Source of the DNA: Bacteroidota bacterium
GTDB taxonomy: Bacteria > Bacteroidota > Bacteroidia > Chitinophagales > Chitinophagaceae
Reading direction: 5' to 3'
Length of the DNA stretch: 15,165 nucleotides
NCBI GenBank assembly: GCA_023427575.1
Contig: JAEZAY010000023.1
Span: 1-15,165, forward strand
Notes under the pieces: model-generated
What the model was told of the DNA's origin: nothing
What the model saw: only the letters and a program-made list of their open reading frames with translations
Databases searched by the model: none
Translations under genes and position numbers: made by a program
Shown here: positions 1-6,891 of the stretch, in pieces
How the letters are laid out: each line of letters begins with the position of its first letter
How positions within the stretch are numbered: position 1 is the first letter of the stretch

Positions 1-2
1 CC

Positions 3-662
3 GGACTCTTCGAAGCGGCCAGTGGCGGCACTTTATTTCTGGACGAGATTGGTAACATTTCGCTGCAGCAGCAGGCCAAGTTGCTAAGCGTTCTGCAAAA
101 CCGCGTCATTACCCGCCTGGGCACCAATCAGCCCATTCCCATTGATATCCGCCTCATATGCGCCACCAATGTACCCCTGTCGGAACTGGCCAATGAAAGC
201 CGGTTTCGTAAAGACCTTATCTATCGTATAAACACGGTGGAGATCATGGTTCCGCCATTACGGAAAAGGGGCGAAGATATTATTCTGCTGGCCCGGCATT
301 TCTGCCGCGTTTACTCTGCCAAGTATATGAAAACCGTTCCCGGATTTGATGCGAAGGCGGAGGAAAAGCTGCTGCAATATCATTTTCCCGGAAATGTGCG
401 TGAACTGCAATACACCATCGAACGTGCAGTCATCATGTCGGAAGGGAATGTGCTTCAGGCGAAGGATCTTATCTTTTCTCCCATTGAGTCGGCTTCAGAA
501 ACCAGCCGCGATGAGGAAACGGAAATGAAGCTCAGTTCGGTTGAAAAGAATACGATTTTACGCGTGATCGACAAGCATAATGGAAATATAACAAAAGCTG
601 CCCGGGAACTGGGTTTAACAAGAACTGCTCTGTACCGAAGATTAAGTAAATATGACATATAA
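3..662 (+). CDS. sigma-54-dependent response regulator, NtrC family (C-terminal part, 5' end outside window)
   Basis: This is the C-terminal half of an enhancer-binding transcription activator that uses ATP hydrolysis to open sigma-54 promoters. The frame is open to the window edge, so receiver and Walker A regions lie upstream. Visible AAA+ elements are a Walker B motif (GGTLFLDEIG, about 16-45), a sensor I segment (IRLICATN, about 144-170), an arginine-finger stretch (FRKDLIYRI, about 204-230) and a sensor II block (FPGNVREL, about 384-410). A Fis-type helix-turn-helix closes the protein (KHNGNITKAARELGLTRTAL, about 573-634). The stop overlaps the start of the histidine kinase gene by 11 bp, so the two are almost certainly cotranscribed and form a cognate pair. 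A start at the internal TTG (81) would cut through the AAA+ fold and is not real. The target genes cannot be told from the window. Confidence 0.93.
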   Translation, partial: GLFEAASGGTLFLDEIGNISLQQQAKLLSVLQNRVITRLGTNQPIPIDIRLICATNVPLSELANESRFRKDLIYRINTVEIMVPPLRKRGEDIILLARHFCRVYSAKYMKTVPGFDAKAEEKLLQYHFPGNVRELQYTIERAVIMSEGNVLQAKDLIFSPIESASETSRDEETEMKLSSVEKNTILRVIDKHNGNITKAARELGLTRTALYRRLSKYDI

Positions 663-1995
663 GAATTTTGAATGGCGGTTGGTGTACAGGGTAGTCCTGC
701 TGTTGATTATCCTCACTGCTACCGCCTTTGCCATTACGGGTAAGGCCTATGTATACCTGATCCTTCTGCTGCCTGTCATCGTATTTCAGGTAGCAGATAT
801 GATCCGCTTTCAACGGAAAACCCAGGAAGAGTTGAACCAGTTTGTTGAATCGGTTCATTACCGCGATTTCAGCCGCTACTTTGATGTAAAACATGCCCCG
901 CTGGAACTGCAGCCACTGCGTCAGGGCTTTAATGAAATCAATTCAACATTTAAAGTTATCACCAGGGAAAAAGAGACCCAATACCAGTATGTACAAAAGA
1001 TCCTGGAACTGGTTAATACGGGAATCCTCTCGTACGAAGAAGAAAGCGGCGAGGTGATCTGGATGAATGAGTCCTTAAAATCAATCCTTCAGCTTCCGTA
1101 TCTTAAAACAATTCATTCGCTTGCCAAAAGAGATGAAGAGTTGTACAAACAATTGCTGTTATTAAAGCCGGGAGATCAGAAACTGGCCAATGCGCATCTC
1201 GACAGAACCAGTTTTAAGCTCCTGCTATCAGGTACTGCTTTTCAAACCGATGGGAAACGCTATCGTTTAATCGCTTTTCAAAACATAAACGAAACCATCG
1301 ATGAAACGGAATCGAAGGCATGGCAAAAACTGTTAAGCGTGATGACGCATGAAATTATGAATTCCATTGCGCCCATTTCTTCGCTGGCCGACACGCTCAG
1401 GAACCGTTTGAAAAATTCCGTTTCGAGGATTAACAATGAAAGCAGAGCCGTGGAAGACCTCGAACTGGGGATCGACACGATTAAAAGGCGTAGTGAAGGG
1501 TTGCTGAAATTCGCAGAAACCTATCGCAGTCTGAACAGGATAAATACCCTGAACCTGACAAAGGTATATGTGCGCGATTTGTTTGAAAACCTGCATTCGC
1601 TGATGTTGCCCACACTGGAGCAAAAGAATATTCATGTTGAAATTATCCTGAAGGATCCGGATCTGTATTTTCAGGGCGATACCAATCTGGTTGAACAGGT
1701 TCTTATCAATCTGCTGGTAAATGCGATGGAAGCCGTAAAAGAGAAAGAGTCGCCGCAAATTACATTATCGGCATATTTTTCTGCGAGCCGCAAAATGGTG
1801 ATCCGGGTGGCCGACAATGGTACCGGTATGAGTGAAGAAGTACTGGATAAGATTTTTGTTCCTTTTTTCAGTACGAAAAAAAGCGGAAGCGGCATCGGTT
1901 TGAGTTTATGCAAACAAATTATGATGCTGCACAAGGGAACCATCCATGTGCATTCGATCGTGGGGGAGGGCAGCGCCTTTATGTTGCAATTCTGA
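652..1995 (+). CDS. membrane-bound sensor histidine kinase, NtrY/NtrB-like
   Basis: The gene encodes a 447-residue histidine kinase, the likely partner of the overlapping sigma-54 regulator. Two adjacent hydrophobic segments (about residues 10-50) with almost no loop between them suggest a membrane anchor without a periplasmic sensor domain. A linker and PAS-like region follow (about 105-215, with LVNTGILSYEEESGEVIWMN). The H-box MTHEIMNSIAPISSL has the phosphoacceptor at H233. The HATPase domain shows an N-box (NLLVNAMEA, N357), a G1 box (DNGTGM, D388) and a G2 box (GSGIGLSL, about 412-419). All catalytic motifs are intact. The signal is unknown, and the PAS-like region or membrane state are the plausible inputs. 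The gene ends 7 bp from a convergent gene, with no clear terminator between them. Confidence 0.93.
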   Translation: MTYKNFEWRLVYRVVLLLIILTATAFAITGKAYVYLILLLPVIVFQVADMIRFQRKTQEELNQFVESVHYRDFSRYFDVKHAPLELQPLRQGFNEINSTFKVITREKETQYQYVQKILELVNTGILSYEEESGEVIWMNESLKSILQLPYLKTIHSLAKRDEELYKQLLLLKPGDQKLANAHLDRTSFKLLLSGTAFQTDGKRYRLIAFQNINETIDETESKAWQKLLSVMTHEIMNSIAPISSLADTLRNRLKNSVSRINNESRAVEDLELGIDTIKRRSEGLLKFAETYRSLNRINTLNLTKVYVRDLFENLHSLMLPTLEQKNIHVEIILKDPDLYFQGDTNLVEQVLINLLVNAMEAVKEKESPQITLSAYFSASRKMVIRVADNGTGMSEEVLDKIFVPFFSTKKSGSGIGLSLCKQIMMLHKGTIHVHSIVGEGSAFMLQF

Positions 1996-2002
1996 CGATA
2001 AA

Positions 2003-2512
2003 TCAGATGGCCAGTTTTAATCTTCTGCCCAGCCAGCTTTCTTTCACCGGAATAATCCAGTTGTTAAGAAACTGTTCTTTATTCTGCACGGTATTGTTGA
2101 AGTACAAAGTATTGCTGTCTATAAACTGATGCTGAAGTGCATATTCCAGTTGCGCCATCGGAACCACCTGAACTCTTTCCTTTATGAGAAAGGCGAGAGC
2201 CTGGCGGTCGAACATCTGAATCTGGAACAACTGTTCAATATCTTTTATCAGCCGTACTGAAGAATCGGTGCTGCAGCCGCCAATGGGATCTTCGGTATCA
2301 TCGGCCATTAAAACGATAAACTGGCCAAAAAAGAGGTTGGCGTAGCCCTTCACCGGTGTTCCATGTGATTTCCAGTTGCTGGTGAAGGTTTTTAAAATAT
2401 CTTCTACCTGCAATGCTTCACTGATAGTAAGCAGCCGGCTGCTTTGGTAAATCCATACTCTTGAGTTTGGGGAAAAATCCGCCGGCACCAGTTCCTGATA
2501 GTTCAAATTCAT
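2003..2512 (-). CDS. conserved Bacteroidota protein of unknown function (often labelled 'ABC transporter ATPase' in databases)
   Basis: This 169-residue soluble protein has no signal peptide or membrane segment. It matches my recollection of a small family widespread in Bacteroidota, recognisable by an N-terminal SRVWIYQSSR block (about 17-26), a conserved FIVLMADD strand (about 65-72) and a GGCSTDSSVR motif around Cys80. The family is often named 'ABC transporter ATPase', but no Walker A, Walker B or signature motif is present, so that name is unsupported. It lies 32 bp downstream of the CCG-domain Fe-S gene on the same strand and is probably cotranscribed with it. The conserved cysteine could be functional, but nothing in the sequence shows a reaction. 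Confidence 0.85.
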   Translation of the reverse strand: MNLNYQELVPADFSPNSRVWIYQSSRLLTISEALQVEDILKTFTSNWKSHGTPVKGYANLFFGQFIVLMADDTEDPIGGCSTDSSVRLIKDIEQLFQIQMFDRQALAFLIKERVQVVPMAQLEYALQHQFIDSNTLYFNNTVQNKEQFLNNWIIPVKESWLGRRLKLAI

Positions 2513-2544
2513 GGTGCAAATTTAGCAAATTCGGCGGAATGGGA

Positions 2545-3324
2545 TCAGTTCATCGACTGGTCGATCAGTTCGGCGATATCAAGCACCTGAACCGCATTTT
2601 CCTTTTCACTGCTTTTTACGCCATCGGTAAGCATGGTATTGCAAAAGGGGCAGGCCGAGGCTATAATGGCTGCTCCGGTATCAATCGCTTCTTCAGTTCT
2701 TTCGTTGTTGATTCTTTTGGTGCCTTTTTCTTCTTCTTTGAACATTTGGGCACCGCCGGCACCGCAACAAAGGCCATTGCTGCGGCATCGTTTCATTTCT
2801 ACCAGCTCGGCATCCAAAATTTCAAGCACCTTCCGCGGCGCCTCGTAAATATCGTTGGCGCGGCCCAGGTAGCAACTGTCGTGATACGTAATGCGTTTTC
2901 CTTTAAAGCTGCCGCCTTCTTTCAGGCGGATCTTCCCTTCGTCTATAAGCGATTGCAGGAAACTGGTATGATGAACCACTTCATAGGTTCCGCCAAGCGC
3001 GGGATATTCGTTCTTAAAAACATTGAAACAATGCGGGCAGGCTGTTACAATTTTTTTTATCTGGTAATTATTCAGTACCTGGATGTTCTGGTAGGCCATC
3101 ATTTGAAACATGAACTCATTGCCGGCGCGTCGAACAGGATCGCCTGTGCACATTTCCTCATTGCCGAGAATGGCAAAACGGATCCCGGTTTTATTCAATA
3201 TTGACGCAAAAGCCCGGGTAATTTTCTGAGCCCGCTGGTCAAAACTGCCTGAACAGCCTACCCAAAACAGGATCTCCGGTGATTCGCCCCTTGCCGCCAT
3301 TTCAGCCATAGTGGATACTTCCAT
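2545..3324 (-). CDS. CCG-domain (Fe-S)-binding protein, HdrB/HdrD/GlpC-like
   Basis: The 259-residue protein has two cysteine-rich repeats of the kind found in heterodisulfide reductase HdrB/HdrD, GlpC and LutA. The first has C24, C59 (MCTGDP) and C96xxC99 (ACPHCFN). The second has C151, the CC pair C186-C187 (CCGAGG) and C225xxC228 (ACPFCN). Each repeat can in principle hold a non-cubane Fe-S cluster. The N-terminal TMAEMAARGESPEILFWVGC block is characteristic of the Bacteroidota version. In this phylum its usual partner is a membrane/ferredoxin protein like that at 6469-7779, so the pair probably moves electrons between the quinone pool and an unknown thiol or redox substrate. Here the partner lies about 3.1 kb away behind opposite-strand genes. 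A good promoter candidate sits just upstream. The stop is TGA. Confidence 0.9.
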   Translation of the reverse strand: MEVSTMAEMAARGESPEILFWVGCSGSFDQRAQKITRAFASILNKTGIRFAILGNEEMCTGDPVRRAGNEFMFQMMAYQNIQVLNNYQIKKIVTACPHCFNVFKNEYPALGGTYEVVHHTSFLQSLIDEGKIRLKEGGSFKGKRITYHDSCYLGRANDIYEAPRKVLEILDAELVEMKRCRSNGLCCGAGGAQMFKEEEKGTKRINNERTEEAIDTGAAIIASACPFCNTMLTDGVKSSEKENAVQVLDIAELIDQSMN

Positions 3325-3352
3325 ACATATAAATTTATCGGCTCCGATTGCC

Positions 3353-3383
3353 CGAACTTACAATTTAACAACTAAGCCTCAAA
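3353..3383 (-). promoter_or_regulatory. Bacteroidota-type promoter for the CCG Fe-S gene
   Basis: Read on the minus strand, TTTG (3383-3380) is followed after exactly 19 nt by TAAGTTCG (3360-3353), a 7/8 match to the -7 consensus TAnnTTTG. Transcription would begin near 3347, giving a leader of about 20 nt before the ATG at 3324. This suggests that the CCG gene and the small gene after it are expressed independently of the distant Fe-S partner gene. Confidence 0.5.
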
Positions 3384-3446
3384 CGGTTAAAACAGATTTC
3401 TGGCATAAAAATAGAATGAGGTAACCAGATTAATAAAAAATTAATA

Positions 3447-3454
3447 TTATTTTG
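3447..3454 (+). promoter_or_regulatory. weak -7 promoter candidate for the DinB-like gene
   Basis: TTATTTTG matches the Bacteroidota -7 consensus TAnnTTTG at 5 of the 6 fixed positions, but no TTTG is seen 19-21 nt upstream. If it is real, transcription starts near 3460. That would exclude the TTG at 3452 as a start codon and favour the ATG at 3473. Confidence 0.25.
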
Positions 3455-3472
3455 CGTAAACAACAATGGCAA

Positions 3473-3973
3473 ATGCAATTACAAAAAGCTGTAAACAACG
3501 TATTTGTACAACTTGAAGATACATTGAACCAGCTTACTCAGGATGAGTATGTACAGCCTTGCAAAAACCTCGGCCAAAATACGATCGGGCAACATATCCG
3601 GCATATTATTGAGCTGTTTCAATGCCTTGAAAGCGGGTATGCAGCAGGTTTAGTGAACTACGAAAACCGGAAAAGAGATCTCATGATCGAGACGGATAAA
3701 GAATTTGCAAGGTCCCTGCTTCGCAGCATCTACAGCAATCTGCACCGCCCCGATAAAAACCTGCTCTTACAGGCTTCATACGATGATCAGGCTGCTGATC
3801 TCATTTCCATTGATACCAACTACTTCAGGGAAATTGCCTATAACCTGGAGCATACCATTCATCATATGGCATTGATCCGGATCGGCATCAATGAAGTATC
3901 TCAGATTAATCTGCCTGATTATTTTGGTGTTGCTTCCTCGACCATCAAGCACCGCAAAGAATGTGCACAGTAA
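3473..3973 (+). CDS. DinB-like (YfiT/DinB superfamily) putative metal-binding protein
   Basis: This is a small four-helix-bundle protein of the DinB/YfiT superfamily. The metal-ligand pattern is visible: one histidine in IGQHIRHIIEL (about residue 41 from this start) and a C-terminal EHTIHHMALI segment supplying the other histidines (about 127-131). Family members are metal-dependent transferases or hydrolases, often linked to thiols or stress, and the substrate here is unknown. The ATG at 3473 was chosen because the homologous core begins soon after it. A TTG at 3452 would add seven residues but may lie inside the promoter, and an ATG at 3466 is out of frame. The 3' end overlaps the NRDE gene by 13 bp, so the genes are cotranscribed and probably translationally coupled. 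Confidence 0.85.
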   Translation: MQLQKAVNNVFVQLEDTLNQLTQDEYVQPCKNLGQNTIGQHIRHIIELFQCLESGYAAGLVNYENRKRDLMIETDKEFARSLLRSIYSNLHRPDKNLLLQASYDDQAADLISIDTNYFREIAYNLEHTIHHMALIRIGINEVSQINLPDYFGVASSTIKHRKECAQ

Positions 3974-4689
3974 CCTTTATTCCTGCCGGTAATGAAATAT
4001 TGCTGACCTCCAACCGCGATGAGAAAGTAAAAAGGTCGAAGGCATTAAAGCCCGCGATATATCCGCACAATACCGGAAGGATTTTATTTCCCAAAGACGG
4101 GGAGGCCGGCGGAACCTGGATCGCTGCTGCTGAAACAGGCCACGTGCTGGTATTGCTGAACGGAGCTTTACATCCGCATGATCCTTCCCCGCCATACCGG
4201 AAAAGCAGGGGCCTGATTCTGCTGGATCTGGCAGATTCCTATTCGCCCACGCAGTACTTTAATAATATGAACCTTGAAAATATTGAACCCTTTACCCTGG
4301 TGATTCTGGAGGAAGGTTCTTTATATGAAGCTCGCTGGGATGGACAAACGAAGTATTTCAGCCGGATAGATGAAAAAATACCCCATATCTGGTCTTCCGC
4401 TACATTGTATTCAAAGGAAATTATCAGCGAACGCGAAAAATGGTTTGCCGCCTGGCTGGAAAAATTTCCTGAACCCAGCCAGGAACAGGTTCTGGAATTT
4501 CATCAACAGAGCGGCCAGGATGATCCTGCCAATGCAATCTCTATGAATAGGGAAGGAGTGTTAAGAACCATCAGTGTAACTTCCATTGCAAAAAACAATT
4601 CAGAAACTTCTATGACCTATATTGATTTGATGGATAATAAGCTTCACTGTCAAAAAATGGTTGCCGAAAAAACCACGATAGGGGGATGA
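3961..4689 (+). CDS. NRDE family protein (TANGO2 homologue)
   Basis: The 242-residue protein begins MCT and carries the family-naming NRDE motif at residues 18-21. This family resembles N-terminal-nucleophile hydrolases: Cys2 would become the catalytic N-terminus once Met1 is removed. Other typical blocks are GGTWIA (about 50-55), the LNG segment (about 66-68), and WSSATLYS (about 143-150). TANGO2, the eukaryotic member, has been tied to haem and lipid homeostasis, but the bacterial role is not established. The protein has no signal peptide, so it is likely cytosolic. The start overlaps the DinB-like gene by 13 bp, and the stop overlaps the next start as ATGA, which indicates an operon. Confidence 0.9.
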   Translation: MCTVTFIPAGNEILLTSNRDEKVKRSKALKPAIYPHNTGRILFPKDGEAGGTWIAAAETGHVLVLLNGALHPHDPSPPYRKSRGLILLDLADSYSPTQYFNNMNLENIEPFTLVILEEGSLYEARWDGQTKYFSRIDEKIPHIWSSATLYSKEIISEREKWFAAWLEKFPEPSQEQVLEFHQQSGQDDPANAISMNREGVLRTISVTSIAKNNSETSMTYIDLMDNKLHCQKMVAEKTTIGG

Positions 4690-5750
4690 ATCTGATCAAG
4701 CGAATGTTTCATAAGCCGGTTTTAATTCGTCTGTTGCATTGGGAGTACTGGAGTTTCGGTGCTATCTATGCCCTAATTTATCCCATCTGGTTTTTTCTTT
4801 GCTTACGAGCAAGATCGCTGTTTTTTTTTGCGGCTTCCAATCCTTCCATTGAAAACGGGGGTTTTTTAAATGAATCAAAAAAAGATATTCATCCGCTTAT
4901 ACCACCGGAATGGGCGCCTGCTACCCGTTTTTTCTCGTTCCCCGCTGATCCCGAAGAGGTTTTATTGGAACTTCAAAATGCCGGACTTCAATTTCCACTG
5001 ATCGGCAAACCGGATAAGGGCGGTCGTGGCCGGGGGGTAAAACGTTTGTCAGACAAAGCAGATCTGATCAGCTATATACAGAATGCCCAAACCGATTTTC
5101 ATATTCAGCAGTTTGTTCCTTATAAAAAAGAAGTGGGCATTTTCTACTATCGCTATCCGGGAACCGAAAAGGGCGCCCTCAGCGGGATCGTGCGAAAAGA
5201 ATTTCTCACCATCCGCGGCAATGGGAGAAGCACTATGGAAGAACTGATCCGCAGTGATAAAAGAGCTTTGTTGCAATTGGAAAGTTTGCGCAATATATAT
5301 GGGAATAAATTAGCAGAAGTTTTAGATGAAGGGAGTTCTCTGGAGCTGGTGCCGTACGGTAATCATGCACGCGGGGCATTGTTCATCGATGATTCGGAAT
5401 TGATCGATGCAACTCTGACAGAAGCCATAGATGCCATTTGCCGCCGGATCCCCGATTTTTATTTCGGCAGGCTGGATATCCGCTACGATAACTGGGAAGA
5501 TCTGAGAAATGGGAAAAATCTTTCGGTGATTGAAGTCAACGGAGCCGGCTCGGAGCCCACGCATATTTATGACCCGCGGCATTCGTTGTTTTTTGCCTGG
5601 AAAGAAATTGTCCGGCACTGGATTCTGTTGTACCGGATCAGCCGTTTAAACCACCGCCTCGGGCATCCGTATCTTCGTTTCAGTGAAGGGATCCGGATGT
5701 TCCGGGAAGATAGGGAATTGTCGAAAAAACTGGCGGCAATGCCGGAATAA
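4686..5750 (+). CDS. ATP-grasp domain protein, D-Ala-D-Ala-ligase/RimK-like, with N-terminal hydrophobic segment
   Basis: The 354-residue protein has an ATP-grasp fold, the family that joins a carboxylate to an amine or other nucleophile through an acyl phosphate. Visible elements are the ATP-binding lysine and glycine-rich loop (IGKPDKGGRGRG, K108 and 112-117), a central strand with LDIRYD (D264) and the metal-binding VIEVNGAGSEP block (E283, N285). The N-terminus differs from ordinary ligases: residues about 24-50 are strongly hydrophobic (WSFGAIYALIYPIWFFLCL), suggesting membrane attachment. Database names such as 'D-alanine-D-alanine ligase' are likely for relatives, but the substrate is unknown. 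The start overlaps the NRDE stop by 4 bp. It may ligate a small metabolite handled by the neighbouring NRDE hydrolase and LysE exporter, which is inference only. Confidence 0.87.
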   Translation: MNLIKRMFHKPVLIRLLHWEYWSFGAIYALIYPIWFFLCLRARSLFFFAASNPSIENGGFLNESKKDIHPLIPPEWAPATRFFSFPADPEEVLLELQNAGLQFPLIGKPDKGGRGRGVKRLSDKADLISYIQNAQTDFHIQQFVPYKKEVGIFYYRYPGTEKGALSGIVRKEFLTIRGNGRSTMEELIRSDKRALLQLESLRNIYGNKLAEVLDEGSSLELVPYGNHARGALFIDDSELIDATLTEAIDAICRRIPDFYFGRLDIRYDNWEDLRNGKNLSVIEVNGAGSEPTHIYDPRHSLFFAWKEIVRHWILLYRISRLNHRLGHPYLRFSEGIRMFREDRELSKKLAAMPE

Positions 5751-5769
5751 GGGATCTTTTTTCAAGCCC

Positions 5770-5777
5770 GATTTTTG
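5770..5777 (+). promoter_or_regulatory. weak -7 promoter candidate for the LysE-like gene
   Basis: GATTTTTG matches TAnnTTTG at five of six fixed positions and sits in the 74-bp gap after the ATP-grasp gene. No clear -33 TTTG is present. If used, transcription starts near 5784, about 40 nt before the GTG start. Read-through from the upstream operon is an equally good explanation. Confidence 0.2.
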
Positions 5778-5824
5778 TAAACATCAAAGCCAGATCGCTG
5801 CCGGGGCAGCGCATAACGATAAAC

Positions 5825-6472
5825 GTGAATTACCCGCCATTGAGCCGCATTTTTGTAACAGGCATGTTCATCAGTTTCCTGGGCACATTGCCATTGGGAT
5901 CACTGAATATCGCTGCCATGCAAATCTCGGTAACGGATGGAATTCGCCCAGCCCTGTATTTTGCCATCGGCGCCCTGTTGGTCGAAATCATCTATGTAAG
6001 AGTTTCTCTGGTTGCAATGGATTGGGTGAGAAAAAGAGAAAAATTTTTCAAAGCGCTGGAATGGGTAACCATCATGATCATATTTGCCCTGGCCGTGAGC
6101 AGCTTTATTGCCGCCTCGCATCCGGAGGTAGACAAAAATATCCTGCTCTCAAATTCGATCCACCGCTTTTGGCTGGGGGTTATGATGAGTGCAATAAACC
6201 CGGTACAAATTCCTTTCTGGTTCGGGTGGAGCACGGCCTTAATGACCAAAGGACTGCTGCTGCCAAGAAACCGCGACTACAATCTCTACATTATAGGTAT
6301 TGGCACCGGCACTTTATTGGGAAACCTGGTATTTATAATGGGCGGGCGCTTTGTGGTTGATACCCTAAACGCAAGGCAGGACGTTTTGAATTATATTATA
6401 GGATCGGTATTTCTGGTAACGGCCATTATTTTATTTGTAAAAATGAAAAGAAGGAAAAAGCAGGCCAACTAA
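5825..6472 (+). CDS. LysE/RhtB-type transporter
   Basis: The 215-residue integral membrane protein resembles the LysE/RhtB exporter superfamily. The first helix carries the diagnostic FLGTLPLGSLNIAAMQ segment (about residues 18-33), and further hydrophobic stretches lie near 40-62, 78-98, 114-135, 155-175 and 188-206, giving about six helices. A short basic tail (KMKRRKKQ) follows. The substrate is unknown; relatives export amino acids or other small metabolites. The start used is GTG at 5825, because the ATG at residue 14 would remove part of helix 1. The TAA stop interleaves with the TAG stop of the opposite-strand gene (4-bp overlap at 6469-6472). It is the last gene of the plus-strand block. 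Confidence 0.85.
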   Translation: MNYPPLSRIFVTGMFISFLGTLPLGSLNIAAMQISVTDGIRPALYFAIGALLVEIIYVRVSLVAMDWVRKREKFFKALEWVTIMIIFALAVSSFIAASHPEVDKNILLSNSIHRFWLGVMMSAINPVQIPFWFGWSTALMTKGLLLPRNRDYNLYIIGIGTGTLLGNLVFIMGGRFVVDTLNARQDVLNYIIGSVFLVTAIILFVKMKRRKKQAN

Positions 6473-6786
6473 TCCCTCCACCTTTCTCTTTCATCGGGAC
6501 TAAACTTCCAGGGCGCAAAGTTGTTTTCAACATTGCTGAACATGGCATTCCATTCAGCCGGTGCCTTGCTTTCTTCCATGATCAGCGAACGCCTTAATTC
6601 AAGGATAATTTCCAGCGGACTTATGGCCACCGGACATTCCTGCACACAGGCATTGCAGGTAGTGCAGGCATTCAGTTCTTCAACCGTTATATAATCGTAC
6701 AGCAGTTTTTTGTTATCGTCCTGAAAAGTTTTGTTTTTGCTGATGTTTTTTCCGACTTCTTCCAGCCGGTCGCGGGTATCCATCAT
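6469..6786 (-). CDS. 3' fragment of the interrupted gene: second 4Fe-4S motif and tail
   Basis: This is the part of the broken gene downstream of the first in-frame ATG after the TGA (codon 332). It carries only the second cluster motif (CTTCNACVQECP) and the conserved C-terminal region with NVENNFAPWKF. The first cluster motif lies in the untranslated 6787-6891 stretch, where the frame is still open. No ribosome binding site or promoter was seen ahead of this ATG, so separate translation is doubtful. It is best treated as the tail of the gene at 6469-7779. Confidence 0.45.
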   Translation of the reverse strand: MMDTRDRLEEVGKNISKNKTFQDDNKKLLYDYITVEELNACTTCNACVQECPVAISPLEIILELRRSLIMEESKAPAEWNAMFSNVENNFAPWKFSPDERERWRD

Positions 6787-6891
6787 GATTTTGCGTGGGG
6801 AAAGAACTTTACCGGTTTGAGTAGCCGGACAGGCAGCGCTGCATCTGCCACATTCGGTACAACTATAGGCATCCAGTAAATTTCGCCAGCT

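Noticed and set aside
81..662. TTG at 81 as the start of the response regulator
   Set aside because: The frame is open to the window edge and encodes the Walker B motif upstream of this codon, so the gene simply begins outside the window.
2003..2512. ABC transporter ATPase function for the small conserved protein
   Set aside because: No Walker A, Walker B or LSGGQ-type signature is present. The database name of the family appears to be a misannotation.
2461..3204. 247-residue plus-strand open frame opposite the CCG Fe-S gene
   Set aside because: It is antisense to a gene with clear conserved cysteine motifs, and no recognisable protein features are present.
5683..6360. 225-residue plus-strand open frame overlapping the LysE-like gene
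   Set aside because: It is a shadow frame with composition (many H, C, R, G) unlike a real protein, while the LysE-like frame has proper membrane helices.
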